DNA of 64,000 bases from Bin87 sp965217175 (lineage in GTDB: Bacteria; Chloroflexota; Dehalococcoidia; Lucifugimonadales; UBA3495): positions 2,232,001 to 2,296,000 of the forward strand of contig OZ244251.1 in NCBI GenBank assembly GCA_965217175.1. Reading direction: 5' to 3'. The translations under genes and the position numbers were made by a program. Under the pieces are notes generated by a model that saw only the letters and a program-made list of their open reading frames with translations, had not been told where the DNA came from and did not search any database. Positions 17,193 through 26,416 of this stretch are shown one piece after another. Each line of letters begins with the position of its first letter. The first letter of the stretch is position 1.

Positions 17193-17966
17193 TCACGCGG
17201 CCATGATGTGAAAACCGGCGTCTACCGGCAGTACCGTTCCAGTTATTCCGCTCGATAAGTCGCTGGATAGAAAGAGCGCCGTTTTCGCGACTTCATCGGC
17301 GGTAATGTTGCGTTGCAGGGGCGCTCTTTCAGCGTGCATGCGTTTCATGTCGAGGAATCCGCTGATTCCGCGTGCCGCCAACGTGTCCACCGGTCCGGCG
17401 GATATTGCATTCACGCGGATGTTCTCGGGACCAAATTCATGGGCGAGTTGGCGGACCTCATGCTCAAGGGCGGCCTTGGCGGTGCCCATCACGTTGTATC
17501 CCGGATAAACGCGGCTGGAGGCGTCAAAAGTCATGGCAATTACGGATCCCCCGGATTGCATCAGGGGAGCCGAGTGTTTCACCATCGGCAGCAACGTGAA
17601 CGCGCTGATCTCCAACGCCAACCGATATCCCTCGCGGCCGGTATCTGCCAGACGACCCGCCAAGTCATCGCGATTCGCGAACGCGATGCTGTGCACAAGT
17701 ACCGACAACGAACCCATCTCGCGTTCTAATTCCTGGAACACCGCAGAAATCTGGGCGTCGTCGGATGCGTCGCAGGGCAGGATCACGGCGTCCTGCAGGG
17801 TATCGGCCAACCGGGAAACGCGATCTTTCAGGCGATCGTTCTGGTAAGTGAGAGCGATGCGGGCCCCGGCCTCGGCCAGTTTTTGTGCGATGGCCCACGC
17901 GATGCTCCGGTCGTTGGCGACGCCAAATATTACGGCGTTGCAGCCGGTGAGATCGATAGGATACAC
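17193..17966 (-). CDS. fabI: Enoyl-[acyl-carrier-protein] reductase (NADH), FabI/InhA type
   Basis: A 257-residue short-chain dehydrogenase that performs the last reduction of fatty-acid elongation. Residues 11-28 show the nucleotide-binding AVIFGVANDRSIAWAIA segment. The catalytic Tyr-x6-Lys is present as YNVMGTAK. The tyrosine ten residues earlier in E. coli FabI (Y146) is Phe here (MTFDASSRV), as in mycobacterial InhA. The loop after SAGPVDTLAARGI is the substrate-binding loop. The GTG at 17964-17966 has AGGTGA upstream and gives the expected N-terminus. It sits 47 bp from the next LLM gene on the same strand. Confidence 0.92.
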   Translation of the reverse strand: MYPIDLTGCNAVIFGVANDRSIAWAIAQKLAEAGARIALTYQNDRLKDRVSRLADTLQDAVILPCDASDDAQISAVFQELEREMGSLSVLVHSIAFANRDDLAGRLADTGREGYRLALEISAFTLLPMVKHSAPLMQSGGSVIAMTFDASSRVYPGYNVMGTAKAALEHEVRQLAHEFGPENIRVNAISAGPVDTLAARGISGFLDMKRMHAERAPLQRNITADEVAKTALFLSSDLSSGITGTVLPVDAGFHIMAA

Positions 17967-18013
17967 GGAGTCACCTCGATAATTTGTTGCAGCCGGGGCG
18001 ATTTGACCCGGGG

Positions 18014-19000
18014 TCAGTGTTTAAATTCGGGCGATACTTGCTCGAGAAACGTTTGCATCTGTTCTTCCTGTCGGTAGGATGCAAACCGAACAATGATCTC
18101 GTCTGCTCCGGCTTCCGCGTATTCTGCGATACGTTCGCGGACACGGTCAGCTCCGCCGAATGGTCCCCACCGGTCCCCCCAGATGTTGGCTCCGTAATAT
18201 CCTAACAACCAATCGTTAGCCTCGGCTTCAGCGCGCCGCACGTCTTCGTCCAGATTTACGGTGAGGTACATCACCGATTTCATCCCGGTCGGATCCCGGC
18301 CGTACTCATCGCAATAGTCGTTCACTACCGAAGTCATCTCAACAAATTCATCTGGAGTGGCGGATATCGAGATGAAACCATCTGCGAGGCGGGCTGCTCT
18401 TCGGGCCTGGCGTAGTCGGCGAGCACCCTGGCCATTCCCCCTGCCGTGCCAATGCACGCCCAGAAATATAGGCACTCCGCCAGGCTGCACCGGGGTCGGT
18501 TGCATGACCGCGTCATCCAGATGAAAATGGCGACCATCGTGGGAAAATGGCTCACCGGTGCCCAGCCCCTTGATGATCCGTACCATTTCCTGGAGCCTGG
18601 GGGCGCGGGTTTTTTGTGCAACACCGGCGTTGCGCCACTCGGCCTGCTGCATATCGTTGAATGCCCCGCCGACGCCGACGCCCAGTTGCAACCGGCCTCC
18701 GGATATCAAATCCACCGTTCCAATCATTTGAGCCAGCAGGACCGGGTGGCGCAGGGCCATCAGCATGACCGCGGTTCCCAGCCGGACCCGCGACGTCCTG
18801 GCTGCGATGGCCGACAGCGTGGTCATGGCTTCCAGGCGAGGTTTCGCGGTCAGGCTGTCTCCGACCCACACCGAGTCCAAACCGGCTTCTTCGGCCCATG
18901 CCGCGAGCCGGAGAACCGACTCGGCATCCCGCGGTTCGGATTCGGCGAGCAATAACCCTCGGGTGGGCAGCAAGCAACCAAGTTCCACTGATTTAGGCAT
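18014..19000 (-). CDS. LLM-class F420-dependent oxidoreductase
   Basis: A 328-residue luciferase-like TIM-barrel oxidoreductase. Visible landmarks are LGCLLPTRG at the first strand, AEEAGLDSVWVGDSL, RVRLGTAVMLMALRHPVLLA, and VDLISGGRLQLGVGVGG (about 95-111), the cofactor-binding segment common to F420-dependent members. It lies immediately downstream of the cofG-cofH-cofD-cofC cluster on the same strand, with only 40 bp to cofC, which makes F420 the likely cofactor. The substrate is unknown. fabI follows 47 bp on. Confidence 0.87.
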   Translation of the reverse strand: MPKSVELGCLLPTRGLLLAESEPRDAESVLRLAAWAEEAGLDSVWVGDSLTAKPRLEAMTTLSAIAARTSRVRLGTAVMLMALRHPVLLAQMIGTVDLISGGRLQLGVGVGGAFNDMQQAEWRNAGVAQKTRAPRLQEMVRIIKGLGTGEPFSHDGRHFHLDDAVMQPTPVQPGGVPIFLGVHWHGRGNGQGARRLRQARRAARLADGFISISATPDEFVEMTSVVNDYCDEYGRDPTGMKSVMYLTVNLDEDVRRAEAEANDWLLGYYGANIWGDRWGPFGGADRVRERIAEYAEAGADEIIVRFASYRQEEQMQTFLEQVSPEFKH

Positions 19001-19040
19001 CTACGACATCCTGCTTCTGTAACCGATGTGGAATAAGGGC

Positions 19041-19712
19041 TTACCGGGTGTTGGTTGGACTTTTCCCCAGGAGTCGGTCCAGCAAACCAGGTTCCATGAG
19101 TTCGTACTCGTCCAGGTCGGCGCCGTCATCCAGGTCGTAACCCATACCGGAACTATAATAAAAAGCGACCGAAACGCCCATACGGGCAGCAGTAGCTACG
19201 TGTTTGCGAAAACTGTTGTTACCCAACTCAGGTCGGAAGTACGGTATCAAGTCGTAGGGTAGAAGAATCGCGTTGGTGCCACCGTCCCTCCGCGCTGGGG
19301 ACAGCGTAACGTTGTGCTGATGTTCGCCGCTGCGTATCAGTTGATGCACGTCACTGGGCTTGATAAACGGCAGATCACCCGGCAGGTAGAGAGCGGAAAC
19401 ACCCCGCATCCTGGCGTTTTCGAAAGACTTGGTAAGGGTGTCATTCAGGTTCCGCCCGTGGTCTTCCATCCACGTTGCCCCCAGGGTGCGCGCCATGTTG
19501 CGAATACGCTCGTCGCCTCCGACAACCCAACAGATGTCCAGGCCGGCGCCGCGAACTGCCAGCAGCACCCGTCGGAGCATACTGATAGTGATCTCGGCTC
19601 GATCGGCAGGACTCAGGCGTCGGGACAGGCGGGTTTTGCACTGCGACAGGGGTTTCATCGGGATCACCGGAACCACCGTCGGATTTGTGCCGGTCGTGTT
19701 ATCGGTCAGCAT
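19041..19712 (-). CDS. cofC: 2-phospho-L-lactate (or phosphoenolpyruvate) guanylyltransferase
   Basis: A 223-residue nucleotidyltransferase of the CofC/FbiD family. It activates phospholactate or PEP with GTP, giving the donor that CofD transfers to deazaflavin. The N-terminus VPVIPMKPLSQCKTRLSRRLSP is the typical GTP-binding and K-containing region. ALYLPGDLPFIKPSDV holds the metal-binding aspartates (GDLPF), and the C-terminal half has GTNAILL and the GNNSFRKHVA segment. Its start overlaps the end of cofD by 7 bp, so the two are translationally linked. Which three-carbon donor is used cannot be told from sequence. Confidence 0.93.
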   Translation of the reverse strand: MLTDNTTGTNPTVVPVIPMKPLSQCKTRLSRRLSPADRAEITISMLRRVLLAVRGAGLDICWVVGGDERIRNMARTLGATWMEDHGRNLNDTLTKSFENARMRGVSALYLPGDLPFIKPSDVHQLIRSGEHQHNVTLSPARRDGGTNAILLPYDLIPYFRPELGNNSFRKHVATAARMGVSVAFYYSSGMGYDLDDGADLDEYELMEPGLLDRLLGKSPTNTR

Positions 19713-20671
19713 CCTGTCCGCTCCGTCATTTGGGATAATTCCAGCACACCGCGAGCCAAATTGATCTTGTCTTCGCCGGTTAGCATGATAGTTTGCATCA
19801 CTGCGGGAACCACGTTTTCGGCCGCAACTGATTCGGCTAGTTGTTCGTCCTGGCTATCCAGCACCAGAGTATCGCACAAATCTCGGTACTCGCGCGCTAT
19901 TCCAACCGACGACACTTCAGCCCCGAGCTCCGCCATAATCTTTCCCGCCGGACCACGAACCGCGTCGCCGCCCACTATGGGACTGACCGCTATTCTGATG
20001 GCAGTGTGCTTGATGATAGCCTCGCGAACTCCGGCCACGGCCAGAATAGGAGCCACGCTCAGGTATGGATTGGAGGGGCAGATGACAATAGTGGTGGCGT
20101 GTTCCAGCGCATCGGCGAATTGAGGCGAAGGGCGGGCGTATTCCGCGCCTACGTAACGAATTGATTGTACCGTCGGTACGGCGCGATGCCGGACGAAATA
20201 TTCCTGCATGGCCAGGGTTCCAGAATCGGTATCCAAAACGGTGCGAACAGGCTCATCGCTCATCGGGATGATATGGTGTTTGATTCCCAACCGGCTGGTC
20301 AAATTGGCCGTTACCTCTGAAAGCGTGGACCCGCGTCGCAGCAATTGAGTACGGCGAATGTGCAGGGCGAAGTCCCGGTCACCCAGATTGAACCATGTTT
20401 CGGAGCCCAGGCGTTCCAACATTTCGAGAGTGTTGAAGGTATCGTCGGCCACGCCCCAGCCGGTTTCGACGTTGCTCAATCCGGCCAGCGTGTACGTCAT
20501 GGTGTCCAGATCCGGTGAGACGTGCAGACCGTGGAAGTCGTCGTCGTCACCGGTATTGACTACGATAGCCAGTTGTTCCGGTGGCAGGATGCTGGCGAGG
20601 CCCAACGCGAGTTTCGCCCCGCCGACACCGCCGGCCAAGGCTAACACGAAGCCGTCGAAAACAGTGCCCAA
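19706..20671 (-). CDS. cofD: 2-phospho-L-lactate transferase
   Basis: A 321-residue CofD/FbiA enzyme that transfers the phospholactyl (or enolpyruvyl) group to 7,8-didemethyl-8-hydroxy-5-deazariboflavin (Fo), giving F420-0. The family signature ALAGGVGGAKLALGL opens the protein, followed by NTGDDDDFHGLHVSPDLDTMTYTLAG and VCPSNPYLS-type CPSNPYLSV near residue 195. The start given is a TTG at 20669-20671 with GGGA upstream; a GTG eight codons later would also fit the family. It overlaps cofC and lies 15 bp after cofH. Confidence 0.95.
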   Translation of the reverse strand: MGTVFDGFVLALAGGVGGAKLALGLASILPPEQLAIVVNTGDDDDFHGLHVSPDLDTMTYTLAGLSNVETGWGVADDTFNTLEMLERLGSETWFNLGDRDFALHIRRTQLLRRGSTLSEVTANLTSRLGIKHHIIPMSDEPVRTVLDTDSGTLAMQEYFVRHRAVPTVQSIRYVGAEYARPSPQFADALEHATTIVICPSNPYLSVAPILAVAGVREAIIKHTAIRIAVSPIVGGDAVRGPAGKIMAELGAEVSSVGIAREYRDLCDTLVLDSQDEQLAESVAAENVVPAVMQTIMLTGEDKINLARGVLELSQMTERTGC

Positions 20672-20686
20672 CTGCTGTTCCCGCTT

Positions 20687-21985
20687 TTAGTTGGCAGCCT
20701 GTTTCCGCTGGACGCGCGGATGTTCGTAACGGTAAGAGTCCATTTTTACCAATTGGCGGTACGACCCGAATATTTCCTCGACGTTGTCGCCGACGAGGTC
20801 CAGCGGGTCCAGGGCTTCGTCAGATTCTGAATATACGCGCCGCAAACCGTAGGTGGTATACCGCTCAGCCGGCGTACGCCCCGCTTCACGAATCATCTGG
20901 CGGAATTCCCCGGGACGCATCAGTTGCCCATGCATGGAGCCGGCCGAAGTCGAGATGCTTTCATTGATGAGGGTGCCGCCCAGGTCGTTAACGCCGGCAG
21001 TGAGCAGCAGCTGGGACATCCTGCTCCCTTCTTTTACCCAGGAAGCCTGGATATTCGGTATCCAGTTGTTGAGCATAATTCGCGCAATGGCGTGGACTTT
21101 TATGACGTCCATGCCGGATGGACCGGAGCGTACACCTTCGACGGTGCTTTGCAGGAACATGGGAGCTTCCGAGCTAACGAAGCTAAGCGGCACGAACTCG
21201 GTGAATCCTCCGGTCTCCTGTTGTATCTTCCGCAATAGCGCGATGTGGTTGACGATCTGTTCGTTGGTTTCCAGGTGGCCAAACATCACGGTGGAGGTGG
21301 TTGGTATGCCGAGGTCGTGCGCAGTGGTGATTACCTCGATCCATTGATCAACTGTAATACGCCCGGGCGAGATGCGGTCTCGGAGGGGCTGGTCCAGCAC
21401 TTCGGCGGAAGTACCCGGAAGGCTGCCCACGCCGGCGTCCTTGAGACCCTGGAGATATTCGCGAATGGTGCATTTCGACCGGACCGAGCCGTACAGCACC
21501 TCTTCGGGTGAGAAGCCATGCACATGCATATCCGGCAGTTCTTCCTTGATCGCCTCGCAGAGACGGATGTACAGATCCCCTTCCATTTGTGGAGGCAATC
21601 CCGCCTGAACGCAAACCTCCGTCGCACCGTATTCCTGCGCTTCTTTGGCACGGCGGATAATCTCGTTCACCGGCAGGAAGTAACCTTCCTCCTGGCGAAA
21701 ATCGCGACTGAAGGCGCAAAATCCACATCGCTTGATGCAGACGTTGGTGAAGTTGATGTTCCGATTGACTACGTAAGTAACCAGGTCGCCGACCGCGCGG
21801 CGGCGCAGTTCATCGGCGACCATCATCGTCGCTGTGAACTCCGGGCCGGTGGCAGCGAACAAAGTCGCCGCATCCGCTTCGCCGATATCGCTGCCTGACA
21901 GGGCATGATCGAGCGCCCTGGCGGTAGCTGGTTCGAGCGAACTGATCAGCGCAGACAAATTATCGGGATGATTATTATCGAGCAT
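20687..21985 (-). CDS. cofH: Fo synthase subunit 2, radical SAM enzyme
   Basis: A 432-residue radical SAM protein that joins 4-hydroxybenzyl from tyrosine to the ribityl pyrimidine, the first half of Fo (deazaflavin) synthesis together with CofG. The iron-sulfur cluster motif is CIKRCGFC (CxxxCxxC) in TNVCIKRCGFCAFSRD at about residues 82-97. Other landmarks are HVHGFSPEEVLYG, SLPGTSAEVLD and TAGVNDLGGTLINESIS. Its start overlaps the end of cofG by 11 bp. GGGGGA lies ten bases before the ATG. Confidence 0.95.
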   Translation of the reverse strand: MLDNNHPDNLSALISSLEPATARALDHALSGSDIGEADAATLFAATGPEFTATMMVADELRRRAVGDLVTYVVNRNINFTNVCIKRCGFCAFSRDFRQEEGYFLPVNEIIRRAKEAQEYGATEVCVQAGLPPQMEGDLYIRLCEAIKEELPDMHVHGFSPEEVLYGSVRSKCTIREYLQGLKDAGVGSLPGTSAEVLDQPLRDRISPGRITVDQWIEVITTAHDLGIPTTSTVMFGHLETNEQIVNHIALLRKIQQETGGFTEFVPLSFVSSEAPMFLQSTVEGVRSGPSGMDVIKVHAIARIMLNNWIPNIQASWVKEGSRMSQLLLTAGVNDLGGTLINESISTSAGSMHGQLMRPGEFRQMIREAGRTPAERYTTYGLRRVYSESDEALDPLDLVGDNVEEIFGSYRQLVKMDSYRYEHPRVQRKQAAN

Positions 21986-23189
21986 AACGTCTAATTCCCC
22001 CTTTCACATATCCTTCGGAATCGGTGAGGTCGATTAGCTTATCCCGTAACTGCACGGGGAGAGGCCAGTCGGAATCACCGCTGAAATACTCTGGGTATAC
22101 CGGCAACCGAGGTCGCAGTTCAAACCCGGCCGCGCCCGTACGCCGTTCCAGTTCGGCCAATTGGGGCCAGGGCGCCTCTGGATTTACGTAGTCGATGGTC
22201 AGGGGCGAAACGCCTCCCCAATCATTAATGCCCGCGGCGATGTAGCGTTCGTAGTCCTGGCTCAAGTTGGGTGGCACCTGAAGGTTGATTTTTTCACCGA
22301 GGATGATCCGCGCGATAGCGGTGGTCCACATTAAATCGTTCGATGATGCGTGGGCGACGCCGGCCATTGGCGTGTCGGATTTTGCCCGGAAGTTTTGAAT
22401 GATCACTTCCTGTATATGGCCGAAACGCTGGTGGAGCCGACGTATGGCCAACAACGATTCGACGCGTTCAAGGCGGGTTTCACCAATGCCGATCAATATA
22501 CCGGTCGTGAAAGGGATTCCCAGTTCCCCCGCCAACTCCATGGTACGCAATCGAACCCGCGGGCGTTTGCTGGGCGCAAATTCATGAGGGCCGCCGGCTT
22601 CGTACAACCGCGGGCTACTGCTTTCCAGCATGATGCCCACGGATGGGTTGGTGGGCTGTAGTGTCTCCAATTCGCGCCGGCTCATTGTGCCGGGGTTTCC
22701 GTGGGGCAACAGGTCGGTCTGGTCGACGACCATGCGGCACATTGCGGCCAGATACTGGAGCGTGGTCTGGTGACCCGCTGAGGCCAACCAGTGGCCCGCT
22801 TCGGCGTATCGTTGTTCCGGCCTTTCGCCCAGGGTAAACAGGGCTTCGGTACAACCCAATCGTTCGCCCGCTTTGGCTACATCCAGCACCTCATCAGGAG
22901 TTAAAAACAGACTGTCGGTTTCGTCCGGAGACTGCCTGAAAGTGCAATAACCACAAAAATCCCGACACAACCTGGTCAACGGAATGAATACTTTGGGGGA
23001 GAAGGTTATAACGCGTCCTTTCCCGCGGTTCCTTAACTCCGACGCTGCGCCGCATAAGTCGGTGATGGCGGTGTCGTCCAAATCCGCCAAACAGAGAGCA
23101 TCGGATTCCGACACCTGGGCACCGGCCGCAACGCGCTCCAGCCAACCGTTTGAGAGCGCGGTATTTCCTGCGGGCGCCAAAGATGTCAC
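21975..23189 (-). CDS. cofG: Fo synthase subunit 1, radical SAM enzyme
   Basis: A protein of about 404 residues that closes the deazaflavin ring of Fo. The radical SAM cluster motif is CRDFCGYC in LTRLCRDFCGYCTFRQ. LFTLGERPEQRY, HGNPGTMSRRELETLQ, SVGIMLESSSPRLYE and AAGINDWGGVSPLT match CofG. I place the start at the GTG at 23187-23189, which has CAGGAG seven bases upstream; an in-frame GTG 13 codons earlier is also possible. It is the first gene of the cofG-cofH-cofD-cofC run; cofE (glutamate ligase) is not in the window. Confidence 0.94.
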   Translation of the reverse strand: MTSLAPAGNTALSNGWLERVAAGAQVSESDALCLADLDDTAITDLCGAASELRNRGKGRVITFSPKVFIPLTRLCRDFCGYCTFRQSPDETDSLFLTPDEVLDVAKAGERLGCTEALFTLGERPEQRYAEAGHWLASAGHQTTLQYLAAMCRMVVDQTDLLPHGNPGTMSRRELETLQPTNPSVGIMLESSSPRLYEAGGPHEFAPSKRPRVRLRTMELAGELGIPFTTGILIGIGETRLERVESLLAIRRLHQRFGHIQEVIIQNFRAKSDTPMAGVAHASSNDLMWTTAIARIILGEKINLQVPPNLSQDYERYIAAGINDWGGVSPLTIDYVNPEAPWPQLAELERRTGAAGFELRPRLPVYPEYFSGDSDWPLPVQLRDKLIDLTDSEGYVKGGIRRYAR

Positions 23190-23448
23190 TTCATACTCCT
23201 GTTTGGTAACACACGGATTCAAAAACACTCAACGCTCTCATTGTATGAAGGAGGGTGCACGGGATTCAAGGAGTTGGACCAAACTCTTGCCGGTTCCGTG
23301 GTGTTATGTAATGTAATAGGATAGTTTCGCTATGGCTCGATTTGGTTGTGGTTATGCGTTATGTAAAGCGTGTTGGTTCTTGTGGGTCAATCGAGCTGCG
23401 GACGTGAATTTCGCGCTCATCGTGGAAGCAGGTTGAGCAGAACTTTGA

Positions 23449-24522
23449 TTACGTGAACAATTGTCCCTGTTGCTTCCCGTTGGCCGCATCACCGGTCCAG
23501 GGCCAACCCAGGTATTCGTAAGCCAGCGGCGTAGCCACACGTCCACGTGGGGTGCGCTCAAGGAACCCCTGCTGCAGCAGGAAGGGTTCCAGAACCTCCA
23601 TTACCGTGCTCGTATCTTCGCTCAATGAAGCCGCGAGGGTATCCAGGCCCACCGGGCCGCCGTTGAATTTATGGATTATGTTGCTCAACAGACGGTGGTC
23701 GGTTTCGTCCAGGCCCTTGGCGTCAACACCCAACCGGTCCAGGGATTCACGGGCAACCGGCCCGTTGACGTGATTATCGGCCCTCACCAGCGCGTAGTCA
23801 CGAGCCCTACGCAACAAACGGTTGGCGATCCGTGGTGTGCCGCGCGACCTGATGGCCACTTCGTTAATGCCCTCATCGTCGGCATCGATTCCCAGGATTC
23901 GTGCCGAACGTTTCACCACCGTGACCATATCTTCGTCGGTGTAGTAATCCAACCGGAACACGGAACCGAAACGGTCTCGCAAGGGAGCGCTAATCAGCGA
24001 GTAACGCGTGGTTGCTCCGACCAGGGTAAAGGGATTTATTCGCAGGTTTATGTTACGCGCCGACAGACCCTTGCCCACCACCCAGGATAGAAAATAATCT
24101 TCCATCGCCGAGTACATAACCTCTTCGACGGCGCGGTTCAATCGGTGAATCTCGTCGATGAACAGCACGTCATTGGGTTGCAGTCCAGTGAGTATGGAAG
24201 CAATATCACCGGCGCGTTCAACGGCGGGTCCCGACGTTACCTTGATGGTAGCGCCCATCTCTTCGGCGATAATGTTGGCCAGGGTTGTTTTGCCCAATCC
24301 GGGCGGGCCATAGATAACGACGTGATCCAGAGGTTCACCACGGATTTTGGCAGCTTGCATGGCGATGCTGAGATTTTCCCGCACATGCGGTTGACCGACG
24401 AATTCGTCCAATCGCGACGGACGCAGTCGGGCGTCATGATCGCGATCGTCACCGATCGAATCGGGAGCGACGGTTCGCGGAACGCCCTGGGTTTGGTCGT
24501 CTGGGGTATTGGTGATGGTCAT
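23449..24522 (-). CDS. ruvB: Holliday junction branch-migration ATPase RuvB
   Basis: A 357-residue AAA+ motor of the RuvABC complex. Walker A is in YGPPGLGKTTLANIIA, Walker B in DVLFIDEIHRLNRAVEE, sensor 1 in LVGATTRYSLISAPLRDRFG, with the arginine finger nearby. The C-terminal winged helix has GPVGLDTLAASLSED and the terminal RTPRGRVATPLAYEYLG. It starts at the ATG at 24520-24522. It is separate from ruvA and ruvC, which lie 11 kb to the right. The 23190-23448 gap downstream shows nothing else. Confidence 0.97.
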   Translation of the reverse strand: MTITNTPDDQTQGVPRTVAPDSIGDDRDHDARLRPSRLDEFVGQPHVRENLSIAMQAAKIRGEPLDHVVIYGPPGLGKTTLANIIAEEMGATIKVTSGPAVERAGDIASILTGLQPNDVLFIDEIHRLNRAVEEVMYSAMEDYFLSWVVGKGLSARNINLRINPFTLVGATTRYSLISAPLRDRFGSVFRLDYYTDEDMVTVVKRSARILGIDADDEGINEVAIRSRGTPRIANRLLRRARDYALVRADNHVNGPVARESLDRLGVDAKGLDETDHRLLSNIIHKFNGGPVGLDTLAASLSEDTSTVMEVLEPFLLQQGFLERTPRGRVATPLAYEYLGWPWTGDAANGKQQGQLFT

Positions 24523-24705
24523 CGCACGATTTTGATAGAGGCATTCAATTCCGGAGTAAGCCGATGGTGGTCGTATTGTATGGACAATTTTTAGAAACGG
24601 TCAACAAGGAAATGTCAGTAAAAGTTACCTGGACTGAATGAGGATGGATGCCCCCTATGTTATACTCCGGGTTGTCGTATTCCAATACAAAGATGGGCCA
24701 ATAAC

Positions 24706-26376
24706 ATGCCTAAAACACTGTTGACAGGTTCGGATCTGAAGCAGGCCATGCTCGGCGCAGTGGCTTATTTGGAGTTGTACCGGGACGCGGCGAATGCGCT
24801 CAACGTCTTCCCGGTTCCAGACGGTGACACCGGAACCAACATGCTCTTCACGTTGCGGGCAGGCATTGAGCAAATGAGGAAGGAAGACGACGCAACATCG
24901 GCCGGCTCCGTCGCGGAAAGTATTGCAACGGGAGCGTTTTGGGGGGCCCGAGGAAACAGCGGCGTGATTCTGTCGCAATTGCTGAGGGGATTCGCCGATG
25001 GGGTCGCCGGTTCGATTGAGATCGCATCTGGACGAGCGGTGGCCGCCTTTGGTTCAGCCACTGATTCCGCATACACGGCAGTAAGCCAGCCGCGCGAAGG
25101 AACCATGTTGTCCGTAATACGGGGAGCATCGGATGCCGCGGCCACGGCAAATGATTCTGGCGAGCAGGATGTGGTTGCTCTGTGGCAATGCGCCTACGAC
25201 GGCGCCATTGCCGCGTTAGCATTTACTCCCGAACAACTGCCGGTACTCAAAGACGCTGGCGTAGTGGATTCTGGAGGTTTGGGAATAGTCGCCATCCTGG
25301 GCGGCGCTTTGAAGTACCTGCAGGGGGAAACCGGGCCCGCAGCGGACCTTGGGTTGCGCAGCCTGGGGGGATTGATCGACCCCACACAAACTGAGTCGGT
25401 CGCTATCGATGCGGATTTTCTGGAATCCCACGAGAGCGAGGAATTCGGGTACTGCACGCAGTTTGTACTCCACGGATCGGACCTTGACATTGACGCGCTG
25501 CGGGTTGGATTTAGCCAAATCGCGGAATCTACGGTTGTCGTCGGCGGCGGGAACGCAGCGCGAATACACGTTCATACGGAGGACCCCGGATCGGCCCTGA
25601 CGTATGGGGTTAGATATGGAGATCTGGACGAGGTCAAGATCGACAACATGAGCCGGCAAAACCGGGACTGGACAGCTGGCCACCGGGAGCGAGCCAGACC
25701 GTCAGAGATTCGGGCGGGTGTGTCGGTGGTGGCTGTGGCGTCGGGCCGAGGTTTGGCCGAGTTGTTCATGGACGCCGGTTGCGCCGCGATCGTGCCAGGA
25801 GGACAAACTCTTAATCCCAGCGCGAGCGAGATTATTGACGCGGCCATGGCGGCTGGTACAACTGACGTGATTGTGCTTCCCAATAACCGGAATATCGTTC
25901 TGGCAGCCACTCAAGCCGCCGGGGCTGACACCGGCGAGGTCTCGCTTCACGTCGTGGGCACGCGATCCATGCCGGAAGGAACCGCAGCAATGCTGGGCTT
26001 CAATCCCGAAGCTTCTGTTCAGCAGAACATGGAAAACATGGAGGCAGCCCGCGCCGCTGTCGAGACGCTTGAAGTAACTCAGTCGGTCCGGGATTCCATA
26101 GTTGATAGTCGAGAGGTTGCCGAAGGCCAGTTCATGGCATTGTTGAATAATGAACTTGCCGCCCTGGCGGATGACGCCACGGAGGCTTTGTTGCAAGGGT
26201 TAACGCGATCGGCGATTGGCGCCGACAGCATAGTGACGTTGTATTGGGGCGATGGCGCCACCGAATCCCAAACTCTGGAGGCCCAGCAAGCCATCGAAGA
26301 GAGTTACGCCGGCGTGCAGGTGGATGTAGTGCAGGGTGGTCAACCCCATTACCCGTACCTGGCGTCCGTGGAATAA
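24706..26376 (+). CDS. DAK2/DhaL-domain protein, fatty-acid kinase catalytic subunit type (FakA/YloV-like)
   Basis: A 556-residue FakA-type protein, the ATP-binding component that phosphorylates fatty acids carried by a FakB/DegV partner. The DhaL-like N-terminal domain has VFPVPDGDTGTNM (D39 and D41 are the Mg-ATP ligands) and GARGNSGVILSQLLRGF. A middle domain with YCTQFVLHG follows, and a C-terminal DegV-like domain contains VIVLPNNRNIVLAA and GTRSMPEGTAAMLGF. Full-length members are 540-560 residues, so it is complete. A DegV-family gene lies 40 bp downstream, supporting a FakAB pair for recycling exogenous or freed fatty acids. Confidence 0.9.
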   Translation: MPKTLLTGSDLKQAMLGAVAYLELYRDAANALNVFPVPDGDTGTNMLFTLRAGIEQMRKEDDATSAGSVAESIATGAFWGARGNSGVILSQLLRGFADGVAGSIEIASGRAVAAFGSATDSAYTAVSQPREGTMLSVIRGASDAAATANDSGEQDVVALWQCAYDGAIAALAFTPEQLPVLKDAGVVDSGGLGIVAILGGALKYLQGETGPAADLGLRSLGGLIDPTQTESVAIDADFLESHESEEFGYCTQFVLHGSDLDIDALRVGFSQIAESTVVVGGGNAARIHVHTEDPGSALTYGVRYGDLDEVKIDNMSRQNRDWTAGHRERARPSEIRAGVSVVAVASGRGLAELFMDAGCAAIVPGGQTLNPSASEIIDAAMAAGTTDVIVLPNNRNIVLAATQAAGADTGEVSLHVVGTRSMPEGTAAMLGFNPEASVQQNMENMEAARAAVETLEVTQSVRDSIVDSREVAEGQFMALLNNELAALADDATEALLQGLTRSAIGADSIVTLYWGDGATESQTLEAQQAIEESYAGVQVDVVQGGQPHYPYLASVE

Positions 26377-26416
26377 ACTGGATCGTGATCCACCGGATTT
26401 CTTAGGGAGTATTGAT

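Noticed and set aside
19314..20123. A 269-codon open frame on + across cofC and cofD
   Set aside because: Spans the overlap of two real minus-strand genes and has no features of its own.
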